Shown piece after piece: positions 43,044 through 52,518 of a DNA stretch of 64,000 nucleotides. The stretch's first letter is position 1; the number at the start of each line of letters is the position of its first letter. The notes beneath the pieces were generated by a model. It was given only the letters and a program-made list of their open reading frames with translations. It did no database searches and had not been told where the DNA came from. Where the stretch lies: the NCBI RefSeq assembly GCF_013282575.1, contig NZ_JAAAYE010000015.1, positions 51,951-115,950 on the forward strand, written 5' to 3'. The stretch is from Paraburkholderia sp. NMBU_R16. GTDB lineage: Bacteria > Pseudomonadota > Gammaproteobacteria > Burkholderiales > Burkholderiaceae. The position numbers and the translations under genes were made by a program.

Positions 43044-43727
43044 TTACGCGGCGAGCGCCGCGCTGCCGGCCACGGCAACCACGCGCTTGACGAAAATGCC
43101 CGGGGTGACGATGGCTTCGGGGTCCAGTGCGCCGAGCGGCACGATCTCGCTGACTTGCGCGATCGTGGTCGTCGCGGCCATCGCCATGATCGGGCCGAAA
43201 TTGCGAGCGCTTTTTCGATAGACGAGGTTGCCCCAGCGATCGCCGCGGTGAGCCTTGATGAGCGCGAAGTCCGCCTTGATCGGATACTCGAGCACGTAGT
43301 GCCGGCCGTCGATTTCGCGCGTTTCCTTGCCTTCGGCCAACAGCGTGCCGTAGCCGGTCGGCGTGAACACCGCGCCAAGACCGGCACCGGCTGCCTGGAT
43401 GCGAACCGCGAGATTGCCTTGTGGGACCAGTTCGAGCTCGATCTCGCCGGCGCGATAGAGCCCATCGAACACTTGCGAATCCGCCTGACGCGGGAAGGAG
43501 CAGACGATCTTGCGCACGCGCCGCGCTTTGAGCAGCGCGGCCAGGCCCAGTTCTCCGTTGCCTGCGTTGTTGTTGACGATGGTGAGATCTTTCGCGCCTT
43601 GCGCGATGAGCGCGTCGATCAGCTCGGCCGGCTGTCCGGCCGTGCCGAAGCCGCCGATCATCACGGTCGCGCCGTCGAAGATGCCGGCTACGGCCGCTTC
43701 GAGCGAAGTAACGGTTTTGTCGATCAT
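43044..43727 (-). CDS. pcaI: 3-oxoadipate CoA-transferase subunit A
   Basis: This is the 227-residue non-catalytic partner of PcaJ. Family blocks are DGATVMIGGFGTAGQPAEL, IVNNNAGNGELGLAALLK and FTPTGYGTLLAEGKETREID. It is the first gene of pcaIJFD and lies divergent from pcaR. The intervening region carries three PcaR-like boxes, so 3-oxoadipate-dependent activation by PcaR is expected. Confidence 0.94.
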   Translation of the reverse strand: MIDKTVTSLEAAVAGIFDGATVMIGGFGTAGQPAELIDALIAQGAKDLTIVNNNAGNGELGLAALLKARRVRKIVCSFPRQADSQVFDGLYRAGEIELELVPQGNLAVRIQAAGAGLGAVFTPTGYGTLLAEGKETREIDGRHYVLEYPIKADFALIKAHRGDRWGNLVYRKSARNFGPIMAMAATTTIAQVSEIVPLGALDPEAIVTPGIFVKRVVAVAGSAALAA

Positions 43728-43812
43728 GGTTGCGTGCCCGGTGAGTCGGAGCCTGTGCTCTGACTGAGTTGACGGGTGTCAATGTAGGGTTGCGGGGCGC
43801 CCGGCGTCAATG

Positions 43813-43824
43813 GCGATTATCGAA
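43813..43824 (-). promoter_or_regulatory. PcaR-like box 1
   Basis: Read on the minus strand this is TTCGATAATCGC, the core of the PcaR/PobR-type recognition sequence known from Pseudomonas. It lies 86 bases before the pcaI start. Confidence 0.55.
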
Positions 43825-43829
43825 AATAT

Positions 43830-43844
43830 GTTCGGTAATCGAAC
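43830..43844. promoter_or_regulatory. PcaR-like box 2
   Basis: GTTCGGTAATCGAAC is a near-palindrome with the GTTCG...CGAAC ends of the PcaR box, located 5 bases from box 1 between pcaI and pcaR. Confidence 0.6.
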
Positions 43845-43892
43845 AACGGCGTGGCCCATTGAGCGGGAGAATGGCCTCCGGAGTGCGCCGAT

Positions 43893-43907
43893 GTTCGATT
43901 ACCGCAC
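43893..43907. promoter_or_regulatory. PcaR-like box 3
   Basis: GTTCGATTACCGCAC closely resembles the Pseudomonas-type PcaR box (core TTCGAT...CGCAC), 39 bases before the pcaR start. It could mediate autorepression of pcaR. Confidence 0.6.
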
Positions 43908-43946
43908 ATATAGGCTAGAATCCGGCCATTGAAATAGGAGGTAGCG

Positions 43947-44795
43947 ATGTCCCCGCATTCAGAAACCGACCCTCGGCCGGTCGACCCGGAAATCCCGGCG
44001 AGCATCGAGCCCGAAGCGGGCGCCGCAGCGGTAGCCGAGTCCGACCCGGATTTCATGACATCGCTGGCACGGGGCCTCCTGGTCATCCAGGCCTTCTCGG
44101 CTCAGCGCCGCGTGTTGACGACTTCGCAAATCAGTCAGCGCACGGGCATTCCGCGCGCGGCCGTCAGGCGTTGTCTGCATACGCTCGGGAAGCTCGGCTT
44201 CGTCAGTGCCGAAGATGGCCGCAATTTTTCCTTGCGGCCACGCATTCTCGCGCTCGGTCATGCGTATCTTGCGTCGACGCCGCTCGCCAATGCCGCGCAG
44301 CCGGTATTGCGGCATATGAGCAATACGCTGAATGAATCCAGCTCGGTCGCCATTCTCGATGGCGATGAAATTCTTTATATCGCGCGAGCCTTCACTTCGC
44401 GGATCATGACGATCGACCTGCACGTGGGCAGCCGGTTACCGGCGTACTGCACCTCGATGGGCCGGGTGCTGCTTTCGCATCTGGGTGCCGATGCGCTCGA
44501 TGCGTATTTCGAGCGCGCCAAGCTGATTCAATACACACCGCGCACGATCGTGACGCGCGAGGGCTTGCGCGAGGCGCTCGATTCCGTCCGGCGCAACGGT
44601 TATGCGATCAACGATCAGGAGCTCGAAATCGGACTGCGCTCGATCGCGGTGCCGATCCAGGCGCCCGACGGCCGCGTGGTCGCGGCGCTCAATGTCGGCG
44701 TTCAGGCCGCGCGCATCTCCGTGGCCGAAATGGAGAGTCGTTTCCTGCCGGTGTTGAGGGACGGTGCGCGCGAGCTGGGACTGTTGCTCGTTTGA
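43947..44795 (+). CDS. pcaR: IclR-family regulator of the pca operon
   Basis: This is a 282-residue transcription factor. Residues about 40-100 form the winged helix: SLARGLLVIQAFSAQRRVLT, TSQISQRTGIPRAAVRRCLHTL. The C-terminal IclR effector domain includes LPAYCTSMGRVLLSHL and ELEIGLRSIAVPIQAPDGRV. Sequence and context, divergent from pcaIJFD, identify PcaR, which responds to 3-oxoadipate. The first 36 residues are acidic and probably disordered. It converges with the trehalase gene, whose end is 42 bases away. Confidence 0.92.
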   Translation: MSPHSETDPRPVDPEIPASIEPEAGAAAVAESDPDFMTSLARGLLVIQAFSAQRRVLTTSQISQRTGIPRAAVRRCLHTLGKLGFVSAEDGRNFSLRPRILALGHAYLASTPLANAAQPVLRHMSNTLNESSSVAILDGDEILYIARAFTSRIMTIDLHVGSRLPAYCTSMGRVLLSHLGADALDAYFERAKLIQYTPRTIVTREGLREALDSVRRNGYAINDQELEIGLRSIAVPIQAPDGRVVAALNVGVQAARISVAEMESRFLPVLRDGARELGLLLV

Positions 44796-44837
44796 GGTGG
44801 CTGCCGGACCACGCTCGTCAGCTCGCGCGCCCACGCG

Positions 44838-46490
44838 TCACTGTCCTGGCGCGTATAGATCGAGCAGCCTGAGCGTCACGCCATTGGTCCAACCGAAGCC
44901 GTCCTGCAGCGGATACTCACCGCCACCTCCGCCCCCTGCGTTCGGCCCCTCGACGACGTATTTCTCGACCAGTTTTTGCTGCGCCGCATAGACTTGTTTG
45001 ACGTCGGCCAAAAAGCGCGTGCCGACGTCTTTCGCGAGGTCGTCGCGCCCATAGCGGCGCGCGCCTTCGATCGTCAGCCAATGCAATGGCGCCCAACCGT
45101 TCGGCGCATCCCATTGCTGGCCCGTCTCGAACGTCGTCGTCGCGAGACCCCGCTCTTTCAGCAGGTTCTGGTTGACGGCCGACAGCGTGCGCTGAGCACG
45201 CTCGGGCCACGCGACACCGGCAAACAGCGGATAAAGCGCGGCGGCGGAAAGGTTGTCGCGCGGCTTGCCGAGCCGCCAATCGTAGTCGCCGTAGTAGCCG
45301 TTGCGATTCCACAGATAGTGATTGATGCCTTCGGCCCGCCGCTTGGCTCGGCCGATGAACTCGGCGACGCAGCGAAAATCGCGCGCCACGCCGCAGCCTT
45401 TGACGATCGTGATCTCGAGCCCGAACATCAGGCTGTTCAGGTCGACCGGAACGATCGACGTCGTGCGAATCGTCGTGAGGGTGCGGTTATCGCCGAACCA
45501 GCGCGAGCTGAAATCCCAGCCCGACTCGGCAGCGGCACGCAGATCGCGATAGACCTCGTTGGCCGGGCGTGACGTGACCTGCTGCGCGGTCTTCACGTCC
45601 TCCAGATAGGATTCGTCACGCGGCGTATCGCGTTCGTCCCAATAGCGATTCAGCACCGTCCCGTCCTGCATCACCACGACGTTGCGCGTCGCCTGCCCAC
45701 GCTGCGTCGCGTTTTCGCCGGTCATCCAGTAGGCGTACTCCTTGCGCAACTGCGGCAGATATTTCTGATAGACGCGTGGGCCCTCGTTGTTGGCGGCGAG
45801 CGTGACCATCTGCGCGAAGAACGGCGGCTGCGAGCGGCTCAGGTAGTAAGTGCGATTGCCGTTGGGAATATGGCCGAAGCGGTCGATCTCATAGGCGAAA
45901 TCGTCGAGCATGTCGTCGACGAGATCTTCGTGCCCCGACTCCTGCAGGCCGAGCATCGTGAAGTAGGTGTCCCAGTAGTACCCCTCGCGAAACCGGCCCC
46001 CCGGCACTACATACGGCTTCGGTAGGGCAATCAGCGAGCTGAAGGGCGGGGCGCTCGTCGTGGTGCGCGTCAGTTTCGGCCACAGCCAGTTGATATGGTC
46101 GCGCAATGACTGTCCGCTTGGCGGTGTGATAGGCGGCTCGGTCGGCAGCGTGAAATTGGCGAGGACAAAACTTTTTAAATCGAAATTCGGTTGATTCTTT
46201 TGCTGCGCGTAAAGCTGCAGGATAGTGGCGGGATCGCTGTTCGGCGTGGCATCGACGAATGTTTTCTGGTCGTCGAAGATTTGCTGCGTCTGCACGGCAA
46301 CGAATAAATCGCCATAAAGTTCGGACGGGGGCGGCGGCAGCGTGGCCAGCGCATCGGCGCGGGCCAGCCCGGCGCCGGCGAGCCCGCCCAGCAACAGCAG
46401 GCCGGCGAGCTTCGAAGCGGTACGCTGCGGGAATGGTTTGACCTGGGAAAAACGCGGACGAGAACAACGGAATTCGGACGATGCGAACAT
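44838..46490 (-). CDS. treA: Periplasmic alpha,alpha-trehalase (GH37)
   Basis: This is a 550-residue enzyme that splits trehalose to two glucose in the periplasm. The N-terminal hydrophobic stretch [20 protein letters not shown] is a long signal peptide. GH37 signatures are [15 protein letters not shown] (163-177) and [10 protein letters not shown] (near residue 455), and the catalytic blocks around GWDFSSRWF are present. The start at ATG 46490 follows AGGAGGAGCA. Periplasmic trehalase lets the cell use trehalose as carbon source and counter osmotic trehalose loss. A glycine run ([20 protein letters not shown]) near the C-terminus is normal for the family. Confidence 0.95.
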   Translation of the reverse strand: MFASSEFRCSRPRFSQVKPFPQRTASKLAGLLLLGGLAGAGLARADALATLPPPPSELYGDLFVAVQTQQIFDDQKTFVDATPNSDPATILQLYAQQKNQPNFDLKSFVLANFTLPTEPPITPPSGQSLRDHINWLWPKLTRTTTSAPPFSSLIALPKPYVVPGGRFREGYYWDTYFTMLGLQESGHEDLVDDMLDDFAYEIDRFGHIPNGNRTYYLSRSQPPFFAQMVTLAANNEGPRVYQKYLPQLRKEYAYWMTGENATQRGQATRNVVVMQDGTVLNRYWDERDTPRDESYLEDVKTAQQVTSRPANEVYRDLRAAAESGWDFSSRWFGDNRTLTTIRTTSIVPVDLNSLMFGLEITIVKGCGVARDFRCVAEFIGRAKRRAEGINHYLWNRNGYYGDYDWRLGKPRDNLSAAALYPLFAGVAWPERAQRTLSAVNQNLLKERGLATTTFETGQQWDAPNGWAPLHWLTIEGARRYGRDDLAKDVGTRFLADVKQVYAAQQKLVEKYVVEGPNAGGGGGGEYPLQDGFGWTNGVTLRLLDLYAPGQ

Positions 46491-46593
46491 TGCTCCTCCT
46501 GATCGATGACGATTGATTGCGTCTGGTCTCCTCTTTTTCGTAGTCGTGCCCGGAATCGGGGCAACGCGATTTTGCCAGATCGCGCATAAAAGA

Positions 46594-46631
46594 AAATCGC
46601 CGCCTGACTTTTAAAAAACAGGCGGCGATTT
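46594..46631 (-). terminator. Rho-independent terminator after the orphan gene
   Basis: A perfect 13-bp stem, AAATCGCCGCCTG (46594-46606) with CAGGCGGCGATTT (46619-46631), has a 12-base loop. On the minus strand the stem ends in ATTTTCTTTTAT. It lies 28 bases after the stop of the gene at 46659-47075. Confidence 0.9.
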
Positions 46632-46658
46632 CGAATGCGGGAAAACTGCCGGATCGAA

Positions 46659-47075
46659 TCAGGTGGTCCCGATGCCGGTTTCGTCGGAGGAGGCAGATGT
46701 GCTATCCGAATCCAGACCCTCGCCGAACCACGGGACGTCTTCGCGCAGCGCGCGCAAATAGGCTTCCCAACCGCGGGGATTGCCGTCGAAGAGATGGCGG
46801 CGCACGGACAGCGCCAGCGCGTCGCGATCGAGCGGATCGTCGAGCAGCAGTTGGGGCCATAGACAGAAAGCGTGCAGCACGTTGGCGCCGAATTCACGCA
46901 CCGTCATGCGTTCGAAGACGTACTCGACGAACGGAACGTCGGCGAGCAGTTGTTGCGTTGCGATCAATTCGCCGATCGTTTCGTCGCCGCGCTCGTACTC
47001 GAGGATGTGGCTCAACGTCTGCAAAGCCGCGCCGAGATGCAGCAGCAGGGCTCGGCGTTCGAACGCGTCGTTCAT
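46659..47075 (-). CDS. Hypothetical acidic 138-residue protein
   Basis: I do not recognise a family. The start at ATG 47075 follows GGAGGAAACTGGAA. The sequence is helical and acidic: MNDAFERRALLLHLGAALQT, then EYERGDETIGELIATQQLLA, and WPQLLLDDPLDRDALALSVR, ending in a Ser/Asp/Thr-rich tail. It has no signal peptide or membrane segment. It stands alone between trehalase and a response regulator, with its own strong terminator, so it is independently transcribed. Confidence 0.7.
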   Translation of the reverse strand: MNDAFERRALLLHLGAALQTLSHILEYERGDETIGELIATQQLLADVPFVEYVFERMTVREFGANVLHAFCLWPQLLLDDPLDRDALALSVRRHLFDGNPRGWEAYLRALREDVPWFGEGLDSDSTSASSDETGIGTT

Positions 47076-47273
47076 TTCCAGTTTCCTCCCCCGGTAGTGA
47101 CTTCCGTGAGCGCACAGGCGAACACGGACAGTCCCGTCATTGTAGGCGTATCGGCCATCGACCTGGATCGAATCTTGAATGTCCAAAGCGGGTTCGCCGC
47201 GCTCGATGCAACTTGCCTCCCGCCAGCGAGTCCCAAGCAGCGTTTCGGATATGGGCGGGCAGGCACAAGTCAT

Positions 47274-47684
47274 ATGAATGGAGCTTTGAGACTGGAGCAG
47301 GTCAGCATCGTCGTCGTGGACGATGATCTCGCCAGCCGGGAATCGCTGGCGCTCCTGCTCGAATCGGAGGGCGCGCGTGTAGTGACCGCCCACGATGCGG
47401 AGGAAGGTGTCGATGCCATCTTGCGCACGCGACCCGATGCGGTGGTGTGCGACATCGATTTACCCGGTATGGACGGGTTTTATCTGATCCAGCGCATGCG
47501 CGACGATGAAATCCGCAGCGATCGGACACCCGCCGTCGCGGTGGCGGTCACCGGCCATTCGGGCGACGCCTACCGCTTGCGCAGTATCGGCGAGGGCTTT
47601 CAATATTTCATGACGAAGCCGATCGAGCCCGCGCAATTCGTCGCATGGTTGGCCGACGCGATAGGGGAGCGCACCACGAATTAG
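47274..47684 (+). CDS. Single-domain response regulator
   Basis: This is a 136-residue CheY-like receiver with no output domain. Acidic pocket: VVVDDDLA (Asp16, Asp17). The phosphoacceptor is Asp60 in VCDIDLPGMDG, the switch Thr93 is in AVTGHSGD and the conserved Lys115 is in FMTKPIEP. The start at ATG 47274 gives MNGALRLEQVSIVVV. It precedes a hybrid histidine kinase gene on the same strand by 251 bases. It may be an extra phosphate sink or partner in a phosphorelay with that kinase. Confidence 0.85.
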   Translation: MNGALRLEQVSIVVVDDDLASRESLALLLESEGARVVTAHDAEEGVDAILRTRPDAVVCDIDLPGMDGFYLIQRMRDDEIRSDRTPAVAVAVTGHSGDAYRLRSIGEGFQYFMTKPIEPAQFVAWLADAIGERTTN

Positions 47685-47935
47685 TGTGGACAGACCTGGC
47701 TCCAACCGCCAGACGGGCGCCCGGCAGACCTGTATGCGTCCGAGGTAGTTTTTGCAAATTTTCCTGTCAAAGTTGCGTTTCGATTAGACGCCGCGCACCG
47801 GGCGAGTGCGAACGTCGCGAGGCGAGCGCGCCACCGCCGTATTTTTTCGAGCAGCAGTTAGCCCGCGGCAGTGCCAACAGCGGCGGCGACCGGCGGATAC
47901 CGCATAGGCATATATCATGCTTGAAGGGTCATCCA

Positions 47936-49594
47936 ATGCGATACCGTGCGCTTGCCCTCAACGAATTCTCATCGTCGTCGCTTATGCATTCGGATCTCCC
48001 CGCCTGGGACGCTCGGCCAATGTCGGTGCCGTCTGCGCTCGAAGCGCCCTTCGAGGAGCGTTTCCGGATTCTCGTCGAATCGGTCCAGGACTACGCGATT
48101 TTCATGCTGGACGCCGATGGATATGTCATCAGCTGGAATCCGGGCGCGCAAAAGATCAAGGGTTATGCGGCCGACGAAATCGTCGGCCGGCACTTCTCGA
48201 CGTTTTATCCCCCTGAGGACGTAGCCCGCGGCAAGCCGGCGGCCGAACTCGCGGCGGCAGCCGCCGATGGTTCGGTGGAAGACGAAGGCTGGCGCGTGCG
48301 AAAGGACGGCACGATGTTCTGGGCCAACGTCGTCATCACGGCGGTCTACAAGAACGAGGACGGCATGCGCAAGCTGTGCGGCTACGCGAAGGTCACGCGC
48401 GACATGACGGAGCGCAAGCGGCTGCGCGATCTCGAAGCGGCGAGCCAGCACATGAACGAGTTCCTCGCGACGCTCGCTCACGAACTTCGCAACCCGCTGG
48501 CGCCCGTGACGAACGCGTTGAGCGTCATGATGCTCGAGCCGCTCATTAGTCCGACACTGAGGCAATGCCGCGATCTCATCGATCGGCAGATCGCGCATTT
48601 GACGCGGCTCGTCGACGATCTGCTCGACGCCGGGCGCATCACCACGGGCAAGATCGCGCTGCGGCTCGCACCGGTCGATCTGCGCGAGGTGGTATCGCGC
48701 TCGGTCGAAATGATTCGGCCGCATGTTGCCTTGCGCCAGCAACGGGTGGACGTTCACGTGCCCGAGGAGCGGGTCGTCGTCAACGGCGATATGGCGCGGC
48801 TCGTGCAGATTGCGCAGAACGTGCTCAACAATGCGTCGAAATTTTCCGAACACGGCGGCCGCATCGTGGTGTCGGTGACGGAGGAGAGACAGACGTTTGC
48901 CGTTCTGCGCGTTTCCGACAACGGATGCGGCATCGAAGCCGGAGCGCTCGAATCGATTTTCGATCTGTTCGTGCAGGCGGACCACCGGCTCGAACGAACG
49001 GAAAGCGGGCTCGGCATCGGTCTGACGTTGTGCCGGTGGCTCGTTCAGATGCATGGCGGTGCCATCGGCGCGTCGAGCGATGGCCCCGGTTGCGGCGCGA
49101 CTTTCACGATTCGCTTGCCGCTCTACGGGGCGCAGCTTGCGGCCAACGACGATGCGCGCATGGGCGCCGCGGCCCCCAAGAACCTCGAGCCGGCGCTGAC
49201 CGTTCTCATCGTCGACGACAACCACGATTCGGCCGACAGCATGGCCATGTTGCTGCGAATGAGAGGCCATAGCGTCGATGTGGCGTATAGCGGTGCCCAA
49301 GCGCTCACGTTCGCCCACGAAAACGCCCGCATCGACGTGGCGCTGGTCGACATCGCGATGCCCGGCGCGGACGGCTTCACCGTCATGCGTCGCCTCAAGG
49401 AGACGCCGGGGCTGCAGCACGCGCTATTTGCCGCCATGACGGGGTTCGGCCAGGCCAGCGACATTGCCCGCTCGCTCGACGAAGGCTTCGATGTCCATCT
49501 CACGAAGCCCGTGCAGTTGCCGCTCGTCGATGCATTGCTGCAGCGCGCCATCGAACGGCGTTCCGCGCCCGGGCAACCGGGCGCATTGACTTGA
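47936..49594 (+). CDS. PAS-domain hybrid sensor histidine kinase with receiver domain
   Basis: This is a 552-residue cytoplasmic signalling protein. A PAS domain lies at about 45-155 (VQDYAIFMLDADGYVISWNP, RVRKDGTMFWANVVITAVYK). The HisKA domain has His182 in LATLAHELRNPLAP. The HATPase domain has NVLNNASKF (295-303), SDNGCGIEAG and SGLGIGLTLC. A C-terminal receiver spans about 422-540, with phosphoacceptor Asp472 in LVDIAMPGADG. There is no membrane segment, so it senses a cytoplasmic or redox/ligand signal. No DNA-binding output gene is adjacent, so its regulon is unknown. Confidence 0.92.
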   Translation: MRYRALALNEFSSSSLMHSDLPAWDARPMSVPSALEAPFEERFRILVESVQDYAIFMLDADGYVISWNPGAQKIKGYAADEIVGRHFSTFYPPEDVARGKPAAELAAAAADGSVEDEGWRVRKDGTMFWANVVITAVYKNEDGMRKLCGYAKVTRDMTERKRLRDLEAASQHMNEFLATLAHELRNPLAPVTNALSVMMLEPLISPTLRQCRDLIDRQIAHLTRLVDDLLDAGRITTGKIALRLAPVDLREVVSRSVEMIRPHVALRQQRVDVHVPEERVVVNGDMARLVQIAQNVLNNASKFSEHGGRIVVSVTEERQTFAVLRVSDNGCGIEAGALESIFDLFVQADHRLERTESGLGIGLTLCRWLVQMHGGAIGASSDGPGCGATFTIRLPLYGAQLAANDDARMGAAAPKNLEPALTVLIVDDNHDSADSMAMLLRMRGHSVDVAYSGAQALTFAHENARIDVALVDIAMPGADGFTVMRRLKETPGLQHALFAAMTGFGQASDIARSLDEGFDVHLTKPVQLPLVDALLQRAIERRSAPGQPGALT

Positions 49595-49620
49595 AACGCG
49601 CCCGGGAGCGCTGCGCGGGC

Positions 49621-50247
49621 TTACGTGAGCTGTCGATCGATATGTTTCTTGAACGGCGCGCGCTGCGCCAGCCGCTGATACCAGCGCTCGAGACTCGGCA
49701 TGGGCGGGCGTTCGATGCCTTCGAGGCCGAACCAGCGCTTCGCAAAGGCGCCAAGGACGATATCGGCGATCGTGAACTTGTCGCCTTCGATGTGAAACCG
49801 GCCTTGTAGATGCTCGTCCAGCAGTTTCCATCGCTTCGTGAGCGTTTGCAGGTTAGCCGCGAGTGCGGCCATATCGCGGTTTTCCGGCAGCGTGCGCACC
49901 AGGGTGACGAAAACCGGGCGCTCGGCCGGCTGCAGCGTCGAGAGCGACCAATCGAGCCACCGGTCGATGCTGGCGCGCAACTTCGGTTCGCTCGGGTAGA
50001 GCGAGCTCGACGCGCCGTATTGCATGGCCAGATAACGCAGAATCGAATTCGATTCCCACAGCGAGAACGTTCCGTCGACGAGTGTCGGAATCTGTCCGTT
50101 CGGATTGAGCGCGAGGTAATCGGGATCGTCGACGTGGCCGAACTGCATGCCGGCGTCGATGCGCTCGAACGACAGACCGAGTTCGTCGCAGCACCAGAGC
50201 ACCTTTTGCACATTGACCGAGTTCGCACGTCCCCAAATCTTCAGCAT
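49621..50247 (-). CDS. Glutathione S-transferase
   Basis: This is a 208-residue GST. The N-terminal thioredoxin-like part reads MLKIWGRANSVNVQKVLWCC and contains the glutathione-binding NPNGQIPTLVDGTFSLWESN block; the C-terminal helical half begins near residue 90. The start at ATG 50247 follows GGGAGGCTTTCG. Such enzymes conjugate glutathione to electrophiles or reduce them, and this branch often relates to aromatic compound metabolism. It converges with the histidine kinase gene. The exact class is uncertain. Confidence 0.9.
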   Translation of the reverse strand: MLKIWGRANSVNVQKVLWCCDELGLSFERIDAGMQFGHVDDPDYLALNPNGQIPTLVDGTFSLWESNSILRYLAMQYGASSSLYPSEPKLRASIDRWLDWSLSTLQPAERPVFVTLVRTLPENRDMAALAANLQTLTKRWKLLDEHLQGRFHIEGDKFTIADIVLGAFAKRWFGLEGIERPPMPSLERWYQRLAQRAPFKKHIDRQLT

Positions 50248-50352
50248 CTTCGAAAGCCTCCCATTGAAAAAATGCGGCGCCCGAAAAGGAGCCGGCGCGC
50301 GCGGTTTGTACAATACGCCGAATTCGAACCCTGACGCGAGAACCCTTTCCCC

Positions 50353-52005
50353 ATGGCCCGCCTGATTCCCGACGATTGGAAGAACGTTGCCGCAACCGGC
50401 GCGGCCGAGCGCGAGCGCGAGACACTTGCGCTGCTCGAAGCCATGCTGCCGGCGAGCTACACCGTTTATCACGGCGTGCACTGGACGCGGCTGAATCGGA
50501 GTTTCTCCGTCTTCGGCGAGGCCGACTTCGCGATCGTGAGTCCGGCCGGCCGCGTGTTGCTCGTCGAGCAAAAGGCCGGCTTTCTGCGCGAGACCCCAAA
50601 AGGCCTCATGAAGGTCTATCTGCAGACGGAACGCAACGTCTCGGTCGAACTGGCTCGCACGCTCGAAACGATGCACCGCCGCTTTACCGCGGCCTTCGGC
50701 ACAGGTACCTATGGCATCGAAGGCTTGCTTTATTGTCCGGACTATATCGTGAAGGACACCGCGATTGCCGGGCTCGCGCCCGAGCGGATCGTCGATGCCA
50801 CGCGCAGGGAAAGACTCGTATCGATCATTCTCGACGCGTTGCCCGCCGACGAGCCGCGTTTGCCCTGTGCGCCGAAGATCCACCACTATCTTGCCGATGA
50901 GCTCTCGCTGACACCCGATGCGAGCGCGCTGGTCGGACAGGCCGGCACGCTCGTCACGCGGCTTTCGGGCGGTTTGGCGACATGGGCGCGCCGCCTTCGA
51001 TTCGAGCCTTTCCGGTTGCGCGTGATCGGCACGGCCGGTTCCGGCAAGACGCAACTCGCGGTGCAAGTGATGCGCGATGCCGCGGCGAGCGGCAAACGCG
51101 CGCTTTATGTCTGCTTCAATCGCCCGCTCGCGGACCATATCGCGCGCGTTGCCCCGGAGGGAGCGAAGGTCGCGAACTACCACCAGCTTTGCGATTGGAT
51201 CGCGCGCGATGTGGGCCGTGCTCCGGACTTCCAGTCCGCCGACGTCTTCGCGCGTCTGGAGGCCGTTTTTGCGCAAGCGCCGATCGACGAACATTGGCGC
51301 TTCGACGTGCTGATCGTCGACGAGGGCCAGGACTTCCAGGAGCCGTGGGTCGAGGCGCTTGCACGTCTCGTGCAGCCCGGCGGTGCATGGTGGTGGCTCG
51401 AAGACCCGCTCCAGAACCTCTATATGCGCGAGCCGGTGGCGCTGCCTGGCTGGACCGTCCTCACGGAAACGACGAACTACCGCAGCCCGCGCGACGTGCT
51501 CGATTACGTGCGCGACAAGGTTGGCGACGCTGCCCCGCGCGCGGCGGGGCTCGGTTCGGGCAGCCCCTTCGATGGTTCACAGGTCGTTTTGACGTCCTAC
51601 GAGGATTCGACCCCGTCGGCCGTCGTCGAAGCGACCAAGCGCGCGATCACGCAGGCGCTGGCGCTGGGCTTCCGGAAGCAGGACATCGCAGTGCTTTCTT
51701 ACCGGGGCCGCGAAGGCTCGGTGTTCACGGCGCTCGATCAGCTCGGGCCCCATCGCCTGAAGAGTTTCACCGGCAAGTACGATCTGTTCGGCAGTCCTGA
51801 ATACCGCGACGGCGACGTCCTACTCGAATCCATATACCGCTTCAAAGGGCAGTCCGCTCCGTGCGTAATTCTGACCGAGGTCGATTTCGACGCGCTCGAC
51901 GAGCGAGCGGCGCGCAAGCTCTTCGTCGGCGCCACACGGGCGACGATGAAATTGATCGTCGTTGCATCGCAGCGCGCATCGGTATCCCTCGCGCTACCGC
52001 AGTGA
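50353..52005 (+). CDS. NERD-nuclease / UvrD-type helicase fusion
   Basis: This is a 550-residue protein. The N-terminal NERD-like nuclease domain has a PD-(D/E)XK pattern: GEADFAIV (Glu56, Asp58) and LLVEQKAG (Glu72, Lys74). The second part is a superfamily 1 helicase: Walker A GTAGSGKT (226-233), Walker B LIVDEGQDF (320-328), and C-terminal motifs FRKQDIAVLSYRGREG and YRFKGQSAPCVILTE. Such fusions act in DNA processing, and many occur in phage-defence or plasmid contexts. It stands alone on its strand between a GST gene and an A/T-rich gap. Function here is not established. Confidence 0.85.
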   Translation: MARLIPDDWKNVAATGAAERERETLALLEAMLPASYTVYHGVHWTRLNRSFSVFGEADFAIVSPAGRVLLVEQKAGFLRETPKGLMKVYLQTERNVSVELARTLETMHRRFTAAFGTGTYGIEGLLYCPDYIVKDTAIAGLAPERIVDATRRERLVSIILDALPADEPRLPCAPKIHHYLADELSLTPDASALVGQAGTLVTRLSGGLATWARRLRFEPFRLRVIGTAGSGKTQLAVQVMRDAAASGKRALYVCFNRPLADHIARVAPEGAKVANYHQLCDWIARDVGRAPDFQSADVFARLEAVFAQAPIDEHWRFDVLIVDEGQDFQEPWVEALARLVQPGGAWWWLEDPLQNLYMREPVALPGWTVLTETTNYRSPRDVLDYVRDKVGDAAPRAAGLGSGSPFDGSQVVLTSYEDSTPSAVVEATKRAITQALALGFRKQDIAVLSYRGREGSVFTALDQLGPHRLKSFTGKYDLFGSPEYRDGDVLLESIYRFKGQSAPCVILTEVDFDALDERAARKLFVGATRATMKLIVVASQRASVSLALPQ

Positions 52006-52518
52006 TCGAATAGTGAAGCGCCGGTTTTTGCCGAAAACCCGATGCTCGCGTATAAATCGAGCGTTCATCTATGAAATTTCTGGCGATCATTTGATCCAGC
52101 CGAAATCAAATGCAACGAACGCTCGATTGACTTAGATCAAATCAAAGGGCCAAGAAACGATTATCTGCTTGCGCGTATATTGCGCCATGTCGGACATGCT
52201 ATAACCGACAAAATGGCGAGATAAAATAGTATTGTTTCGAGGGCGCGACTGGCCGCCCCTTATTTGAGGCGGCGCACGCCCGCACGGCGCATCGAGGCGT
52301 ATCCGCGGCGGATAGTCACGCAAGGGTATTCGCCGGCCTCAGGATTACCCTGAATCCGCTTGTAGAATAAAAATTCTATAGGTAATCTGTGTCTACCCCT
52401 TGCGTTAATCGACGAGGGGACAAACAGCAGGTGGTTTCGATAATTCGCTTTTCCGTTCGCCCGCGAACATTCCGGCATTATCGATTCGGTTCGATAACTT
52501 TTGACGGGGCGCAAATCT
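52006..52518. other. A/T-rich intergenic region after the NERD-helicase gene
   Basis: These 513 bases have a visibly lower GC content than the neighbours. They hold an inverted repeat CATTTGAT (52088-52095) with ATCAAATG (52105-52112), a nearby direct copy of ATCAAAT (52136), and GATCA-TT-TGATC. A minus-strand open frame to 52260 lacks a convincing start. No protein or RNA gene is supported. Confidence 0.55.

Noticed and set aside
49621..51294. A 557-codon minus-strand frame starting far upstream of the glutathione S-transferase
   Set aside because: The part beyond 50247 lies opposite the NERD-helicase gene and does not resemble any protein; the GST start at 50247 has a good ribosome site.
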